Source: Podarcis raffonei (Eukaryota > Chordata > Lepidosauria > Squamata > Lacertidae). Taken from it: a stretch of DNA of 64,000 nt. The notes beneath the pieces are model-generated. The model did no database searches, was not told the origin of the DNA, and saw nothing but the letters and a program-made list of their open reading frames with translations. Made by a program: the position numbers and the translations under genes. The DNA is taken from NCBI RefSeq assembly GCF_027172205.1, contig NC_070615.1, forward strand, positions 44,128,501 through 44,192,500. Direction: 5' to 3'. Shown piece by piece: positions 53,090 through 63,950 of the stretch (position 1 is its first letter; every line of letters begins with the position of its first letter).

Positions 53090-53401
53090 AGCTAAGGTCT
53101 AGCATATTGTAGCAGGACTCAAAAACACAACGGCTGATTCAGGTATTCCCCCACCTGCTCAGTAAAAAAATGATTTGGTCTCCTCAGTGAAGCCACTCAG
53201 AAGGGCCTCTGAAGATCGATCAGGAAATGATCTCATAGAAGCTTATAGTATGCATTCTCGTAACCCCCTGATGAAAACTACAGTGAAAAGATCGCGTGAA
53301 CGAACACTTCAACCTCTGAGTGGTTGAACTGACAGCATCTAAATTTAGAAGGAATTCTAGTAAATCTGCTGTCTGAAATATTTGAAGGTGTAAATGCTAT
53401 A

Positions 53402-54177
53402 CACTGGTACCTTGGTTTTAGAACGGCTTGGTTTATGAACAACTTGGAAATAGAACGCTGCAAACCCAGAAGAAGGTGTTCCGGTTTGTGAACTTTGCCT
53501 TGGAAGCCAAACATGTTCCGCTTCCTGTTGAATGTGTTCCATTTGTAAATTGAGTCCCCCGCTGCTAATCAGAGGCTTCCTGTTGAGTCTGTCAGCTGTT
53601 GAGTCCTGAGCACCCACGCAACACAGAAATGATATTGGGAGCTCTTGTTTTTGCTAATTTTTTTTGCATTTTTGTTTGTGTGGCTTTTTCGTTTTTTTGA
53701 CTGTGACTTGTTCTTCGCTTTATGGGACTGACATGTGACTATGGCTTGTGACTTTGTTTTGTGACTGTGACTTGTGATTTCGTTTTTGTGACTGTGTGCT
53801 GTGTGAAACCCAGTTCAGCTACTGATTAATTATGTAACTGCAGAAATGGATAAAAGCCCCCCATCCAAACAATGACTATCATCAGTGCACGCATGAAAAA
53901 AAATTACTTTTAATTTTTATCATCTCCAGTACTGTCTTATTTATTTTATAGTACAGTACATTGATCATTGCTTTCATTTTATGGATCAATGGTCTCGTTA
54001 GATAGTAAAATTCATGTTAAATTGCTGTTTGAGGGGTTGTTTTTAATTTTAGAAGTCTGGAACAGATTAATCCATTTTGCATTGCTTGCTATGGGAAAGC
54101 ACGCCTTGGTTTTAGAACGCTTTGGTTCTGGAACAGACTTACGGAATGGATCAAGTTTGGGAACGAAGGTTCCACTG
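53402..54177. mobile_element. Longer Tigger-like element (776 bp), PARN intron 21
   Basis: Left end TA-CACTGGTACCTTGGTTTTAG, right end GAACGAAGGTTCCACTG-TA. The interior is unlike the short MITEs and has no ORF of note, so it may be an internal deletion product of an autonomous element. Confidence 0.65.
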
Positions 54178-54179
54178 TA

Positions 54180-54361
54180 CAGTCGTACCATGGAAGCCGA
54201 ACGCCTTGGCACTTGTACGTTTTGGCTCCCAAACGCCGCAAAGCCAGAAGTGAGTGCTCCGGTTTGCAAACATTCTTTCGGAACCCGGACTTCTGGCACA
54301 GCTTCCGATTGGCTGCAGGAGCTTCCGGAACAGATTCCGTTCGACTTCCGAAGTACGGCTG
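54180..54361. mobile_element. Tigger-like MITE abutting the 53402 element
   Basis: CAGTCGTACCATGGAAG ... CCGAAGTACGGCTG, TA after it. The TA before it (54178-54179) is also the right-hand TA of the preceding element. Confidence 0.75.
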
Positions 54362-54639
54362 TAATGGGTCAATATACTAGCAGGCTAGAAGTCTGGTGGT
54401 AGCTGGGTGTAGCCAGTTTCCCCCATTTCCATGGGCCCCTTGTGCTCAAGTGCAGACTATCACGTTCAGTCAGAAGCCTGTTACAAGATAATCGCCGCAG
54501 ACCAGTCAGACAAGTGCAGCGACAAACATGGAATGGCGTCAAGTCTCCCACCTCTCTCTGTAGATTCCATTCATCTTTTTTTTTTTTGTAGCAGTGCATT
54601 CTAGTCTACTTCCAGTAAAGGGGGTGGGGGGAATCTGTT

Positions 54640-55140
54640 AAAAGATTCTTATCAAGGTAATTATTTGCCATATAAAGTGCTCTTCCAGGTAATTCCCATG
54701 AGTTATGAGAGGAGGGTTGCAGCGACTCCATTGCCAGCTGATCTTCATCTCCCTTTCATGGTGAAATAAATAGCTCCATAATCGACACTTCCCTGCGAGG
54801 CTCCGAGCGGCAGGAACCCGCTTTGAAGTGCTCCTTCATAATTCGTGTCGGGGCACGAGAGGCTGTGCCGTCATCCCAGGTAGCGAAATCTTCCTGGTTT
54901 GAAAGGCGGCGCCTGTTGCTTCAGCGGGTGGCGGGGGTTTGTGCCCTGGGGGCCGTGCCAAAAGTCTGAGGGTGGCTGGTTTCGTAAAGAGCTGGTTCAG
55001 GAGAGCCAGATGCCTAGAGACCTGCCAATTTCGCTCCTCATGGGGCAGCGTCCCTATCTCCCCTTTGACGCCACCCTGGTCCCCTCCCAGATGATTTGGA
55101 CGCCAAGTCCCAGCAACACAGAAAGAGGAGGAAGCGGTAC
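54640..55140. other. Non-repetitive island in PARN intron 21
   Basis: Balanced composition with no repeat family recognised, e.g. AGATTCTTATCAAGGTAATT and TGAAATAAATAGCTCCATAA. Candidate conserved noncoding DNA; conservation is untested. Confidence 0.35.
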
Positions 55141-55329
55141 TTGAAAGCAAGGAGCAGAGGCATAGAGCAATGTGCTTTGCCTCTGGAAGGTCTCATTCAG
55201 TCGGTATTTCCAGTTAAAAAAGAAAATGAAGGATAGGTTGTTAGGAAAGGTCTTTGCTTGGAATTCTGGCAAAGTATTCAGTAAACAATACTGGACTCAG
55301 TGGGTAAATAGTCCGATTCTGTGTAAGGC

Positions 55330-56070
55330 AGGGTGTATGGGGTGTTAGGGGAGGGGTAGTACCTCTGGGAGGGACGCGGGCGGCGCTGTGGGTTAAACCA
55401 CAGAGCCTAGGGCTTGCTGTTCAGAAGGTCGGCGGTTCGAATCCCCGCGACAGGGTGAGCTCCCGTTGCTCGGTCCCTGCTCCTGCCAACCAAGCAGTTC
55501 GAAAGCACCTCAAAGTGCAAGTAGATCAATAGGTACCGCTCTGGCAGGAAGGTAAACGGCGTTTCCGTGCGCTGCTCTGGTTGGCCAGAAGCGGCTTAGT
55601 CATGCTGGCCACATGACCTGGAAGGTGTACGCCGGCTCCTTCGGCCTATAGAGCAAGATGAGAGCCGCAACCCCAGAGTCGGCCATGACTGGACCTAATG
55701 GTCAAGGGTCCCTTTAACTTTAGTACATCTGGCGGGGGACACATCATGCGCCTTCTGGGGTGGTTTGTCTACCTTTGGTCCCCACCCTGCTCTCAGCTCT
55801 CACCTGTGGCTCCTAGAAGCTGCCAGCATGAGACAGTGGCTACACTCAGGGAAATGGCTTTGACTGGCTGGCTAGACCGGGTGAGGGGAGCCGATGGGTC
55901 TCGAACCCTCAGTGTGTTCGGGACTTCCCCTGCAAGCGAAGACAGGCTCCAGCAGATTGAGCGGACAAGACCCATAGTGGGTCCAATGGTCAAGGAAGCA
56001 GTTTCTGCATGTGCCGTAGAGGGAAGTGAGGAGCAGATGGGGTTCATCCACCCATTAGCTGCCTGGGAGT
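55330..56070 (+). repeat. Unclassified interspersed repeat (copy B) with a SINE inside, PARN intron 21
   Basis: Same family as 23415-24215; continuous with it once the SINE at 55369-55720 is set aside, and without the LTR of copy A. Confidence 0.65.
55369..55720 (+). repeat. Sauria/Squam1-type SINE inside an unclassified repeat
   Basis: Target duplication TAGTACCTCTGG / TAGTACATCTGG (55357-55368, 55721-55732). It interrupts a repeat whose other copy (23415-24215) shows the empty site. Confidence 0.92.
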
Positions 56071-56172
56071 TTTCATCAGTTGGGAAAACGCTGTGGGAAA
56101 CTTGGTGATAAGCAGAGCTTTGTAATGGACAGAGTAGTTTTTGAAAAGTGCTAAACGCAATGCAAGTGTATG

Positions 56173-56175
<3 letters not shown>

Positions 56176-56237
<62 letters not shown>

Positions 56238-56239
56238 CC
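56176..56239. repeat. CT/CA compound microsatellite, PARN intron 21
   Basis: About 19 CT units then about 13 CA units. Confidence 0.9.
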
Positions 56240-56437
56240 CAAATTGGAAGCCAAATGCTGTTGGTTTTGTTAATTGCAGTGTAATGGGTGGAGAAGAGCT
56301 GGTTTTTCGTGTTGGACAGCCATTGCAATGCAAGCTGTTCCATGGAATACCGGGAATCAATTTTTTAGGCTTGCCTTGACAAGACAAGCCACCATCCCAA
56401 ATCTGCGCTACATTGTACTACTGTACTGGCAAGCCCT

Positions 56438-56439
<2 letters not shown>

Positions 56440-56469
<30 letters not shown>
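56440..56469. repeat. GT microsatellite, PARN intron 21
   Basis: 15 TG units. Confidence 0.9.
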
Positions 56470-56472
<3 letters not shown>

Positions 56473-56499
56473 AAGTGGTTCCATGCGCTACCGTCATGA

Positions 56500-56800
56500 C
56501 ACACAATACCCTGCCAAATGGGCTGCACTGCAGGCCTGTTCCTCTCTAGGGAGGCAGATCCTGGAAGGCCGGCATGCTTGCCGAGAGCGCCTCAGGGGCA
56601 GGAGCAGGTGCAGCGTATCGAGTTTTGGTTTATTTTTTGCAAGGAGCGCTCGCTTGCTCGCTTCTGCTAATCCTCCCCGTCAGCTTACAGAGCGGCAGGA
56701 GAGGGAAGGGGATCAGGCGCCTTAACTGGGCATTAAGGCTGTATCATCTTGTTAATGAGCTTGAATGGTGCTGATCACTGCCATTTGAACGCTGTCCAAT
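56500..56800. other. Non-repetitive island in PARN intron 21
   Basis: Includes TAAT-rich GGGCATTAAGGCTG, CTTGTTAATGAGC and GTCCAATTA, which look like homeodomain-type sites. A TIR element begins right after it. Confidence 0.35.
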
Positions 56801-56802
56801 TA

Positions 56803-56971
56803 CCGTATTTTTTGCACCATAACACTCCCTTTTTTCCTCCTAAAAAGTAAGGAGAAATGGCTGTGCGTGTTATGGAGGGAATGCCTACGGGTGGCATGCC
56901 TACAGATTTTCCTCCTCTAAAAACTACGTGCGTGTTATGGTCGGGTGCGTGTTATAGAGCGAAAAATACGG
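56803..56971. mobile_element. TIR element, CCGTATTTTT family, short copy
   Basis: CCGTATTTTTTGCACCATAA ... TTATAGAGCGAAAAATACGG, with TA duplicated. Lacks the hairpin array of the 19112 copy. Confidence 0.75.
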
Positions 56972-57184
56972 TAATTTCATCCCCCTCCCTGGGGCATGCC
57001 CTCCAGGAAGTTCTCCTGCGCAGGCCCTAGTTGAAATGAACGGAAGCTGGCAAGGGGCAAGGCTTGCTCGCATGGTGCCCAGGTTCTGTCGCAGCCAGTG
57101 TGCCTCTGAGTGTCCGTTACTGGGAGTCATGGGTGAGCAGAGGGCTGGTTCGCTCATGTCCATCTTTGCGGCTTCCCACAGGTG

Positions 57185-57265
57185 TCTAGTCGGCCACTGT
57201 GAGAACAGGATGCTGGCCTAGAGGGGCCCTTGGCCTGATCCAGCATTCTTATGCTCTTATTGGCG
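57185..57265 (+). repeat. CR1/L3-like LINE 3' end
   Basis: GTCGGCCACTGTGAGAAC, GATGCTGGCCTAGAGGGGCC. Confidence 0.6.
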
Positions 57266-57341
57266 GGACATAAACCGACCCAGACTCTGCATTCATCATT
57301 GGAGGCCCTTCTTTGTGTGCCTCCTGCACGTGAAATTAATA

Positions 57342-57566
57342 CAGTCGTACCTTGGAAGTCGAACGGAATCTGTTCCGGACGTCCGGACGACTTCCAAAAC
57401 ATTTGTAAGCCAAAGCGCTTACAAATTGGCTGCAGGAAGCTCGTGCGGCCAATTGGAAGCCGGCTTCCAAAAAGGCTTGCAAATTGGAACACTCACTTCC
57501 GGGTTTGCGGCGTTCAGGAGCCAAAACGTTCAGGAACTAAGCTGTTCGAAAACCAAGGTACGACTG
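57342..57566. mobile_element. Tigger-like MITE (CAGTCGTACC subfamily), PARN intron 21
   Basis: Ends CAGTCGTACCTTGGAAGTC and AAACCAAGGTACGACTG; CpG-rich inverted body. Confidence 0.75.
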
Positions 57567-57604
57567 TTCAAGTACCTTGATCCTGGCCTCGTAGCCTGAG
57601 AGAC

Positions 57605-57895
57605 CCAGGCCCCGTCTGCGTGACACCTTTAAAGCAGTGTCACACCGCTTTCAACAGTCCTCCCCAAACGATCCTGGGAGCTGTAGTCTGTTAAGGGTGT
57701 TGAGAGTTCTTAGGAGAGCCCTCTTCATCTCCCAGAGTTACATTTTCCATGGTGCTTTTAACAAATCAGCCCTTCTTCCCAGGGAACTCTGGGAACCGTA
57801 GCTCTCCTGACAACTCCTAGCACCTTAAAACTACAGTGCCCAGGATTCTCTGGTGGGAAATCATCGTGGTTTGAAGTGGTATGACGCTGCATTAA
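57605..57895. mobile_element. Palindromic MITE, PARN intron 21
   Basis: About 290 bp with GATCCTGGGAGCTGTAG at left, ACTACAGTGCCCAGGATTC at right and inner inverted pairs. A SINE sits directly after it. Confidence 0.6.
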
Positions 57896-57903
57896 GCATG
57901 TAG

Positions 57904-58285
57904 AGGTAAAGGACCCCTGGACAGTTAAGTCCAGTCAAAGGCAACTATAGGGTTGTGGCGCTCAACTCGCTTTCAGGCCGAGGGAGCCGGCGTTTGTCCG
58001 TAGACAGCTTTCCAGGTCATGTGGCCAGCAGGACTAAACCGCTTCTGGTGCAACGGAACACTGTGATGGAAACCAGAGCGCACAGAAACGCTGTTTACCT
58101 TCCCGCCACTGTGGTACCTATTTATCTACTTGCACTGGCGTGCTTTCGAATTTCTAGGTTGGCAGGAGCTGGGACAGAGCAACGGGAGCTCACCCCGTCG
58201 TGGGGATTTGAACCGCCAACATTCTGATCAGCAAGCCCAAGAGGCTCAGTAGTTTAGACCGCAGCGCTACTCGCATCCCCTTTAC
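57904..58285 (-). repeat. Sauria/Squam1-type SINE (long variant), PARN intron 21
   Basis: Same subfamily as 39709 and 42218, reversed. Target duplication GCATGTAG (57896-57903, 58286-58293). Confidence 0.88.
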
Positions 58286-58299
58286 GCATGTAGTGCAGG

Positions 58300-58985
58300 T
58301 GGCGCACTGCTATGGAGCCTGCCCCTTTTTGCACTGCACGATTTCTTGTAGAGGCAAATGTGGAATGGAGCTGTGTTATTTCCCCCCACCCCCTTACGTG
58401 GTTCTTTCAGCATAGGCCGTCAGATTTCTTTCGCAGCAGGGTCCCCATTCGGGCTCCCATCCTGACCACCTTCGCGGTACCCCAGTTTACCGAATGCTGA
58501 GTTAAACCTTCGTAGGATTCGGCTGCGAAAGAAATGAGCCCTTGAGCAGATTTCTCTGTCCAGCTGGCTCAAGCTATCTGTTTCACTGCAGGGATTTCAT
58601 CTCCCCTCTCTGCTCCTCCCCACCGCAAAACACACCAAGCTTCTATTTCCATCGCTAACAGCGTACAAAGGTCGTGCTCTGAATTCTTTTGCAACGGGCT
58701 GGAGAAACCTTCAAGAATATAAAACCCCAGGCAGGCAGGGTGCCCTTCCAGTTCTTGCCTAGAAGGCCACGCACGAATCCTTTGCGCTGTGATATTTGAC
58801 ATGTGCTCCTCCCTCCCACCCGCTTCCAATACACAGCCTCAAGTGGTATTAAACGCCACCTGAATAATCTTTAAGAGTATTAGTCTTCCGCATCATCCCA
58901 ACAACACCATCAGATTTCAGATGCAGGGATTCAGTTTTCCAGAGTCTACATTTCCCCCTTGCCTTCTGGTGCTGGAACAGCATAA
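58300..58985. other. Non-repetitive island with a 14-bp inverted repeat, PARN intron 21
   Basis: ATTTCTTTCGCAGC (58424-58437) and GCTGCGAAAGAAAT (58522-58535) are perfect inverted copies 84 bp apart. No repeat family recognised in the interval. Confidence 0.4.
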
Positions 58986-58994
58986 AAACTGAAA

Positions 58995-59145
58995 GCGCTG
59001 CCCTATACCGAGTCCATCTAGGTCAGTATTGTCTACTCTGACTGGCAGCCCCTCTCTAGGATTTCAGAGAGGGAATCTGTCCCAGCCAAGCCTAGAATTC
59101 TGAGGATTAAACCTGCGACCTTCTGCATGCAAAGCTGATAGATAT
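58995..59145 (-). repeat. tRNA-derived SINE, GGGCTGTAGCTCA family, reverse
   Basis: Contains GTCAGTATTGTCTACTCTG and ACCTTCTGCATGCAAAGC in reverse orientation, like the 1188 copy. Confidence 0.7.
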
Positions 59146-59270
59146 GGGGAACCTTTGGCTCTCCAGGTGCTGCTGAACTATGACTCCCATAATCCCTAGC
59201 CTTTGGGCATCCTTGGTGGGGCTGATGGGAGTTGTAGTTCAGCAACATCCGGTATATAATGCGGGATATA

Positions 59271-59700
59271 CCGTATTGGCCTGAATATAAGCCGCGCTTT
59301 CCCCCCAAATTCCAACCGTGAAAAGTTAAAGTACGGATTAAATTTGCGACCGTCCAAAAATTGGCTTTTACGATAGCGCCGCTGAAACAGACATACGGTA
59401 AAACGGAACAAAAATATGTTTTGTTGCCAATTTGCGAGCTTGAGACTGTTCATTTGCCATTTGCGGGTGTGAGTGCCTACGGAATTTTAGCAATTGAATA
59501 GCGATTTGCGATTTTAGCGATTGTACGGTAGCTTTTACGGGCTTGCAAGAACAAAGGCTTAAATTGGCTCGGAGTTACAATTGTACCAACCGCAGCGATT
59601 TTCAGCCTGTAACCTAATTTTAAGGGAGTGGCTTATATTCGGGTATTGTCTTTTCCCCCCTTGAATTTTAAAGGTGCGGCTTATATTTGGGGCAATACGG
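59271..59700. mobile_element. TIR element, CCGTATTGGCC family
   Basis: CCGTATTGGCCTGAATATAA ... TTATATTTGGGGCAATACGG with TA on both sides. The right part carries two similar GGCTTATATT segments. Confidence 0.7.
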
Positions 59701-60001
59701 TATCCTGTTAGGTTTATTTGTTCAGGATACTGACATACCACTTTTCAGGTGAAACTCACGAAGGTGTTTTTTTAAAAAAAATACATTAAAATGGTAAGGA
59801 TTGACCAAAACTATGTAATAAAACAAAAGGGTCTAGCTACCAAAAACAGCAGCCTTTTAAAAGCTTAGATCTCTCATTCCCTCAGGACAAAGATGGACTT
59901 TAGATAGACCTGTGACAAAACTAATGGAGGGGTAAGATAACCTCAGCTAGAGGCTAGAATTTAGTTGTGAATCTTTTGACGTCCAACCTGGGAACACCAC
60001 T

Positions 60002-60356
60002 GGGACGCGGGTGGTGCTGTGGGTTAAACCACAGAGCCTAGGACTTGCCGATCAGAAGGTCGGCGGTTTGAATCTCCACAACGGGGTGAGCTCCCGTTGC
60101 TCGGTCCCAGCTCCTGCCAACCTAGCAGTTCGAAAGCACATCAAAGTGCAAGTAGATCAATAGGTACTGCTCCAGCGTGAAAGTAAACGGCGTTACTGTG
60201 CGCTGCTCTGGTTCGCCAGAAGCGGCTTAGTCATGCTGGCCACATGACCTGGAAGCTGTATGCCGGCTCCCTCGGCCAGTAAAGCGAGATGATCGCCGCA
60301 ACCCCAGAGTCGGTCACGACTGGACCAAATGGTCAAGGGTCCCTTTACCTTTACCT
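60002..60356 (+). repeat. Sauria/Squam1-type SINE, PARN intron 21
   Basis: Full-length forward copy with intact A- and B-box-like motifs and the CCTTTACC tail. Confidence 0.9.
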
Positions 60357-60569
60357 GGGAAAAGCATAAAGTTGTACAGCGTTGTCGGGATATGGCTAAC
60401 AATACAGACTTTATCTATATTTTGATCATTTTATTTGCTGATTTTTAAGGTCGGCGGTTATTGCTGTTTTAATGAATGTTTCACATCATTGCATGAAAGC
60501 CGCTTAGAGGTGTGTGGTTGTTTTGTTTAGTGAAGTGGCCTATAAATTTTGCTAGCTAGCTAAATAAAT

Positions 60570-60960
60570 AAATAAGGAGATAGAGGCAAGAGTAATTGTG
60601 CTCCAAGCTGCAGTATGATTGTCTATAGAATGGGAGCTGATGAGGAGAGCCTGTTTTAACCACCTGCCTGACTTGCCCACTCCAACCAGCCCAATATTGG
60701 AATGCAAGGCTTGCCGGGTGGCTGAAAATGGCAACTTTTCATTATGACATCTGTGGCTTAGCTGCTGTCTTTTAAGGAAGTTCCAGAATGCCCTCTGCAG
60801 TGATTTAATGTCTCCCGTGGGATACTGCCCAGCATTTGTTTAAAGGCGAAGCCGAGATAGTGTGAAAAGGAATAGCTTTTGGTGGGAGCAAAATCCTTCG
60901 AGCAGGTTGGGAAAAGGGAGAAAACATGCTTATTTCCCCTAAATTGATTTTTGATTTTTA
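60570..60960. other. Non-repetitive island in PARN intron 21
   Basis: No repeats or ORFs recognised; candidate conserved noncoding DNA (e.g. AATGGCAACTTTTCATTATG). Confidence 0.3.
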
Positions 60961-61009
60961 TTGTTATTCATGTTTTTATACTGTATTTTATGCTGCTTTT
61001 ACAATTAAG

Positions 61010-61076
61010 TGTTTTAAATTTGTTGTTAGCCGCCCTGAGCCCAGTTTTTGAACCAGGAAGGGCAGGGTATAAATAA

Positions 61077-61126
<50 letters not shown>
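61010..61126 (+). repeat. LINE 3' end with ATT microsatellite
   Basis: TTAGCCGCCCTGAGCCC, GGGCAGGGTATAAATAAATT, then 16 ATT units (61078-61126). Confidence 0.65.
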
Positions 61127-61189
61127 GTTTGAGGAAGGGAGGGGAACAGCCTTTAGGCTTATGTAGTTCACAAATACCCTGCAATGAGA

Positions 61190-61560
61190 CTCTCGCTCAT
61201 CTGCTCTTTTCCTGTGCTCCCGTTATCTGTCTGCATCTTGGGTTTTGATGTGTTTCAGTTAATAATTCAGAGCGGTTTGTTTTTATTTTTGTTAGTCCCA
61301 CGGGCACCGTAGGGAACGAGGTGCATTTTCTGCCGCCGCTGTAGCTTGGAAGTGATGCACAACGTATCGTAAAAGCTAATCTCCAAAGTGTCATCTGGAA
61401 AAACAGGACGGTAAAAGGCCTGTTTGAGAGTGTCAGCCGTGAATGTCGGCCTCTTGTCAGCTGGCTTAGATTTTTGCCTTGTCCCATCTCCAGAGCATCG
61501 CAGGGGAGGCGTAATTTAAAAGGCAATGATCGCATTTTAAAACATGCAGTGCACTTAAAA
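61190..61560. other. Non-repetitive island in PARN intron 21
   Basis: Between two LINE ends; contains AGCTAATCTCCAAAGTGTC and GGCGTAATTTAAAAGGC. No coding signal; candidate conserved noncoding DNA. Confidence 0.35.
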
Positions 61561-61602
61561 ACAGGGGTAGGGCACCCTTCCCAGCCTGAGGACCGCAGCA
61601 TT

Positions 61603-61790
61603 CTGCTTCTTCTTCTTCTTCTCCTTCTCCTTCTTCTTCTTATATGTATACCTGTTATGTTTTTATATGTGTAGGAAGCCGCCCAGAGTGGCTGGAGCAA
61701 GCCAGCCAGATTGGTGGGGGATTCTTCTTCCTCCTCCTCCTCCTCCTCCTCCTCCTCCTCCTCTTCTTCTTCTTCTTCTTCTTCTTCTTC
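61603..61790 (+). repeat. L2-like LINE terminus with TTC and TCC microsatellites
   Basis: TTC run at 61603-61641, the end segment GCCGCCCAGAGTGGCTGG, then TCC and TTC runs at 61721-61790. Confidence 0.65.
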
Positions 61791-61799
61791 ATTTCATTT

Positions 61800-62930
61800 C
61801 AGTGGGCCTGCTCTTGAGTAGGCCTAGTGTTGGATACAGCTCTTAAGCGTTGGCTGCATGGAGCTGAACATCTTGGCACATGGAAGTGACTCTCCAGCAA
61901 CAGCTCATCCACCTACAACACTTTTTTAGGGGGCAGGGGGGACGGGACAGCCGTGCATCACTTTCATCTAAGCAGTTGGACTGGAAACAGCCAAGGGGCA
62001 TCAGCTGGCAGCCAAGGGGTTTTGCTGACTCACCCCTAAGAGGTGGCTGGCTTTGCGCCCAAGCTTGGCAGGGAGATGAAAGGCAGCGGGTTTGCAAAGT
62101 TGCTGGGACTTGAAGGGAAGCTGCAGGATTGCGAGGGCAAAACCTCCAGGAGCGCATGTGTGCGTGCGTGAGAGAGGGAACACCCACAGAAAGGTTTTCT
62201 CCTTCTTTGTGATGTTGCAAGAAACCAGCAAGGCAAAAGAAGGAACTGCCACATTTCAGGAGCCACCAGTCTGTAAGGCAAAGCCCCCCAACACACACAC
62301 ACACACAACAGAAGCAAAACATTGATGAGTTGTGTTTTTCCTGTCTATTTTTCCAGAAACTTTGGAAAATGCATCCCAACTTGTTCCCTCAGACCTCCTG
62401 CTAACCTAGGGAGGGAGGAAGTTGCTAGCCAAAAGGTTACTAGAATTTTAAAATTTTGGATGCACACACACAGGTTGAATCAGGAGTGGGGAGTGGAGCC
62501 CCAGTCGGCACAGCCAGTCCTCATAATATTAGGGTCGCATCCGCCAGGGCCGGCCCACCCATGAGGCAAGGGGAGATGACCACTTCGGGCAGCAGGATCC
62601 ACAGGGCAGCAGTTCCAAGGTGCGCATCACCTATTTCTGCCACGGTGGTGGCAGCGGCTGCAGCGCACTCCTTGGAGCCTAGATCCGCTGCCCCCATGCC
62701 TCTTCTGCAGCCACCTTTTCGTGAACAGTAGGTGCTGCCAGTCTCCTCCCACCCCTAGGGAAGAAATGGAGGGAGCTGCCGGCTTCGGTCTCCCAGGCTC
62801 TTGTGTTCATCCAGCGTGATTCAAAGCAGGCCTTAGATTCCCACTTCAACCGTGTTCTGCCAAGGGCAGGTTTCTCCAGATCTGGAGCCAATCAGCACAC
62901 CAGTGGATGAAGAATAAGCAATGTTTTATT
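61800..62930. other. PARN intron 21 stretch with nothing firmly recognised
   Basis: Mixed sequence with a short CA run near 62290. No gene, RNA or named repeat supported. Confidence 0.35.
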
Positions 62931-63000
62931 TGCTTGCACTGCAGGGGGTGGACTGGATGATCCCTGGGGTCCCTCACAACTCTACAATTCAATAATTCTA
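62930..63000 (+). repeat. SINE/CR1 tail fragment
   Basis: TGGACTGGATGATCCCTGGG and CAACTCTACAATTCAATAAT are the shared CR1-type 3' end. Confidence 0.55.
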
Positions 63001-63607
63001 AAGCACTCAGATTCCACTTTAAAGAGTCACAGCTCCCCTGTGCCAAATATTTATAGGGATTTTAAATGGGGGGGTATTGTTTTTGTTTGTTATTATGTTA
63101 CATATTTTTGTTTTTCTATCGTAAGCTATCCTGTGATCCTCAGATGTTATAACAACGAAAATATAAATATAGTAATAGATGGCAGTTCCCAGGATTCTGG
63201 GCTGGGAGAGAAGAAGCAGCCATGAATCTTCAAAGTGGAATAAATGTACTTTAATCATACGGTGTGGGATGTGGTATAAGTCTTAAGACATTAGCACAGC
63301 TGTTAAGAAATCATAGATTTATTGTGGAAAGGGGTGGAAAACTGTGTGCAAACTGAAAATCTGTCGTCATTAGCCAAAGCTTCAAAACGCAGGAATAGAT
63401 GAGGGCAACTCTGTTTCCAGGTAATACATTGGGTTGCACAAGACCTGGAGGAAAATCAAGGAAAAGGTTGGCTACAAAGAAATATTTTTAAAGGGTGTGG
63501 GTTCAGAGGGTGTTTCTCACAAACGCTCTCTGAAGATTGAGAAAAAGACTCGTCGTCTTTAGGCTACAGGGCTGGGGGTTGTTCCGTCTGAGCAGAACTG
63601 AATAAAC

Positions 63608-63833
63608 CAGAGCTTTCCAAACTTTTCATGTTGGTGACGCACTTTTTACACACACGTCATTTCGTGACACAGTAATTCAGTTTTGCACCATTTCGTGACA
63701 CGGTAATTCAGTTTTGCTAGCCAGGTTAAACTAACCCCCTTCCAGACCTGGGAAGTCTGCAGGGAGTGTTCACACAACTACACACTTTAGCCGAAACACT
63801 AATGTGTCGCGACACACAGTTTGGAAAGCTCTG
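63608..63833. mobile_element. hAT-type MITE, PARN intron 21
   Basis: CAGAGCTTTCCAAACT at left and AGTTTGGAAAGCTCTG at right. Contains a roughly 30-bp tandem duplication around TTTCGTGACAC. Confidence 0.65.
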
Positions 63834-63876
63834 CAGTAGACCATATAGCACAATTTGCAGTACTTTTTGATACTTC

Positions 63877-63950
63877 TTGTTGTTGTCGTTTAGTCGTGTC
63901 CGACTCTTCGTGACCCCATGGACCAGAGCACGGCAGGCACTCCTGTCTTT
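63877..63950 (-). repeat. Bov-B LINE 3' end
   Basis: The minus strand carries GACCATGGGGTCACGAAGAG-like sequence: CATGGGGTCACGAAGAGTC then GGACACGACTAAACGACAAC. This is the known Bov-B 3' terminus, also the source of the SINE tails here. Confidence 0.75.

Noticed and set aside
55793-56254. Frames with Arg-Glu or Cys-Val repeats here and at 16093, 56444
   Set aside because: Translations of CT, GA and GT microsatellites.
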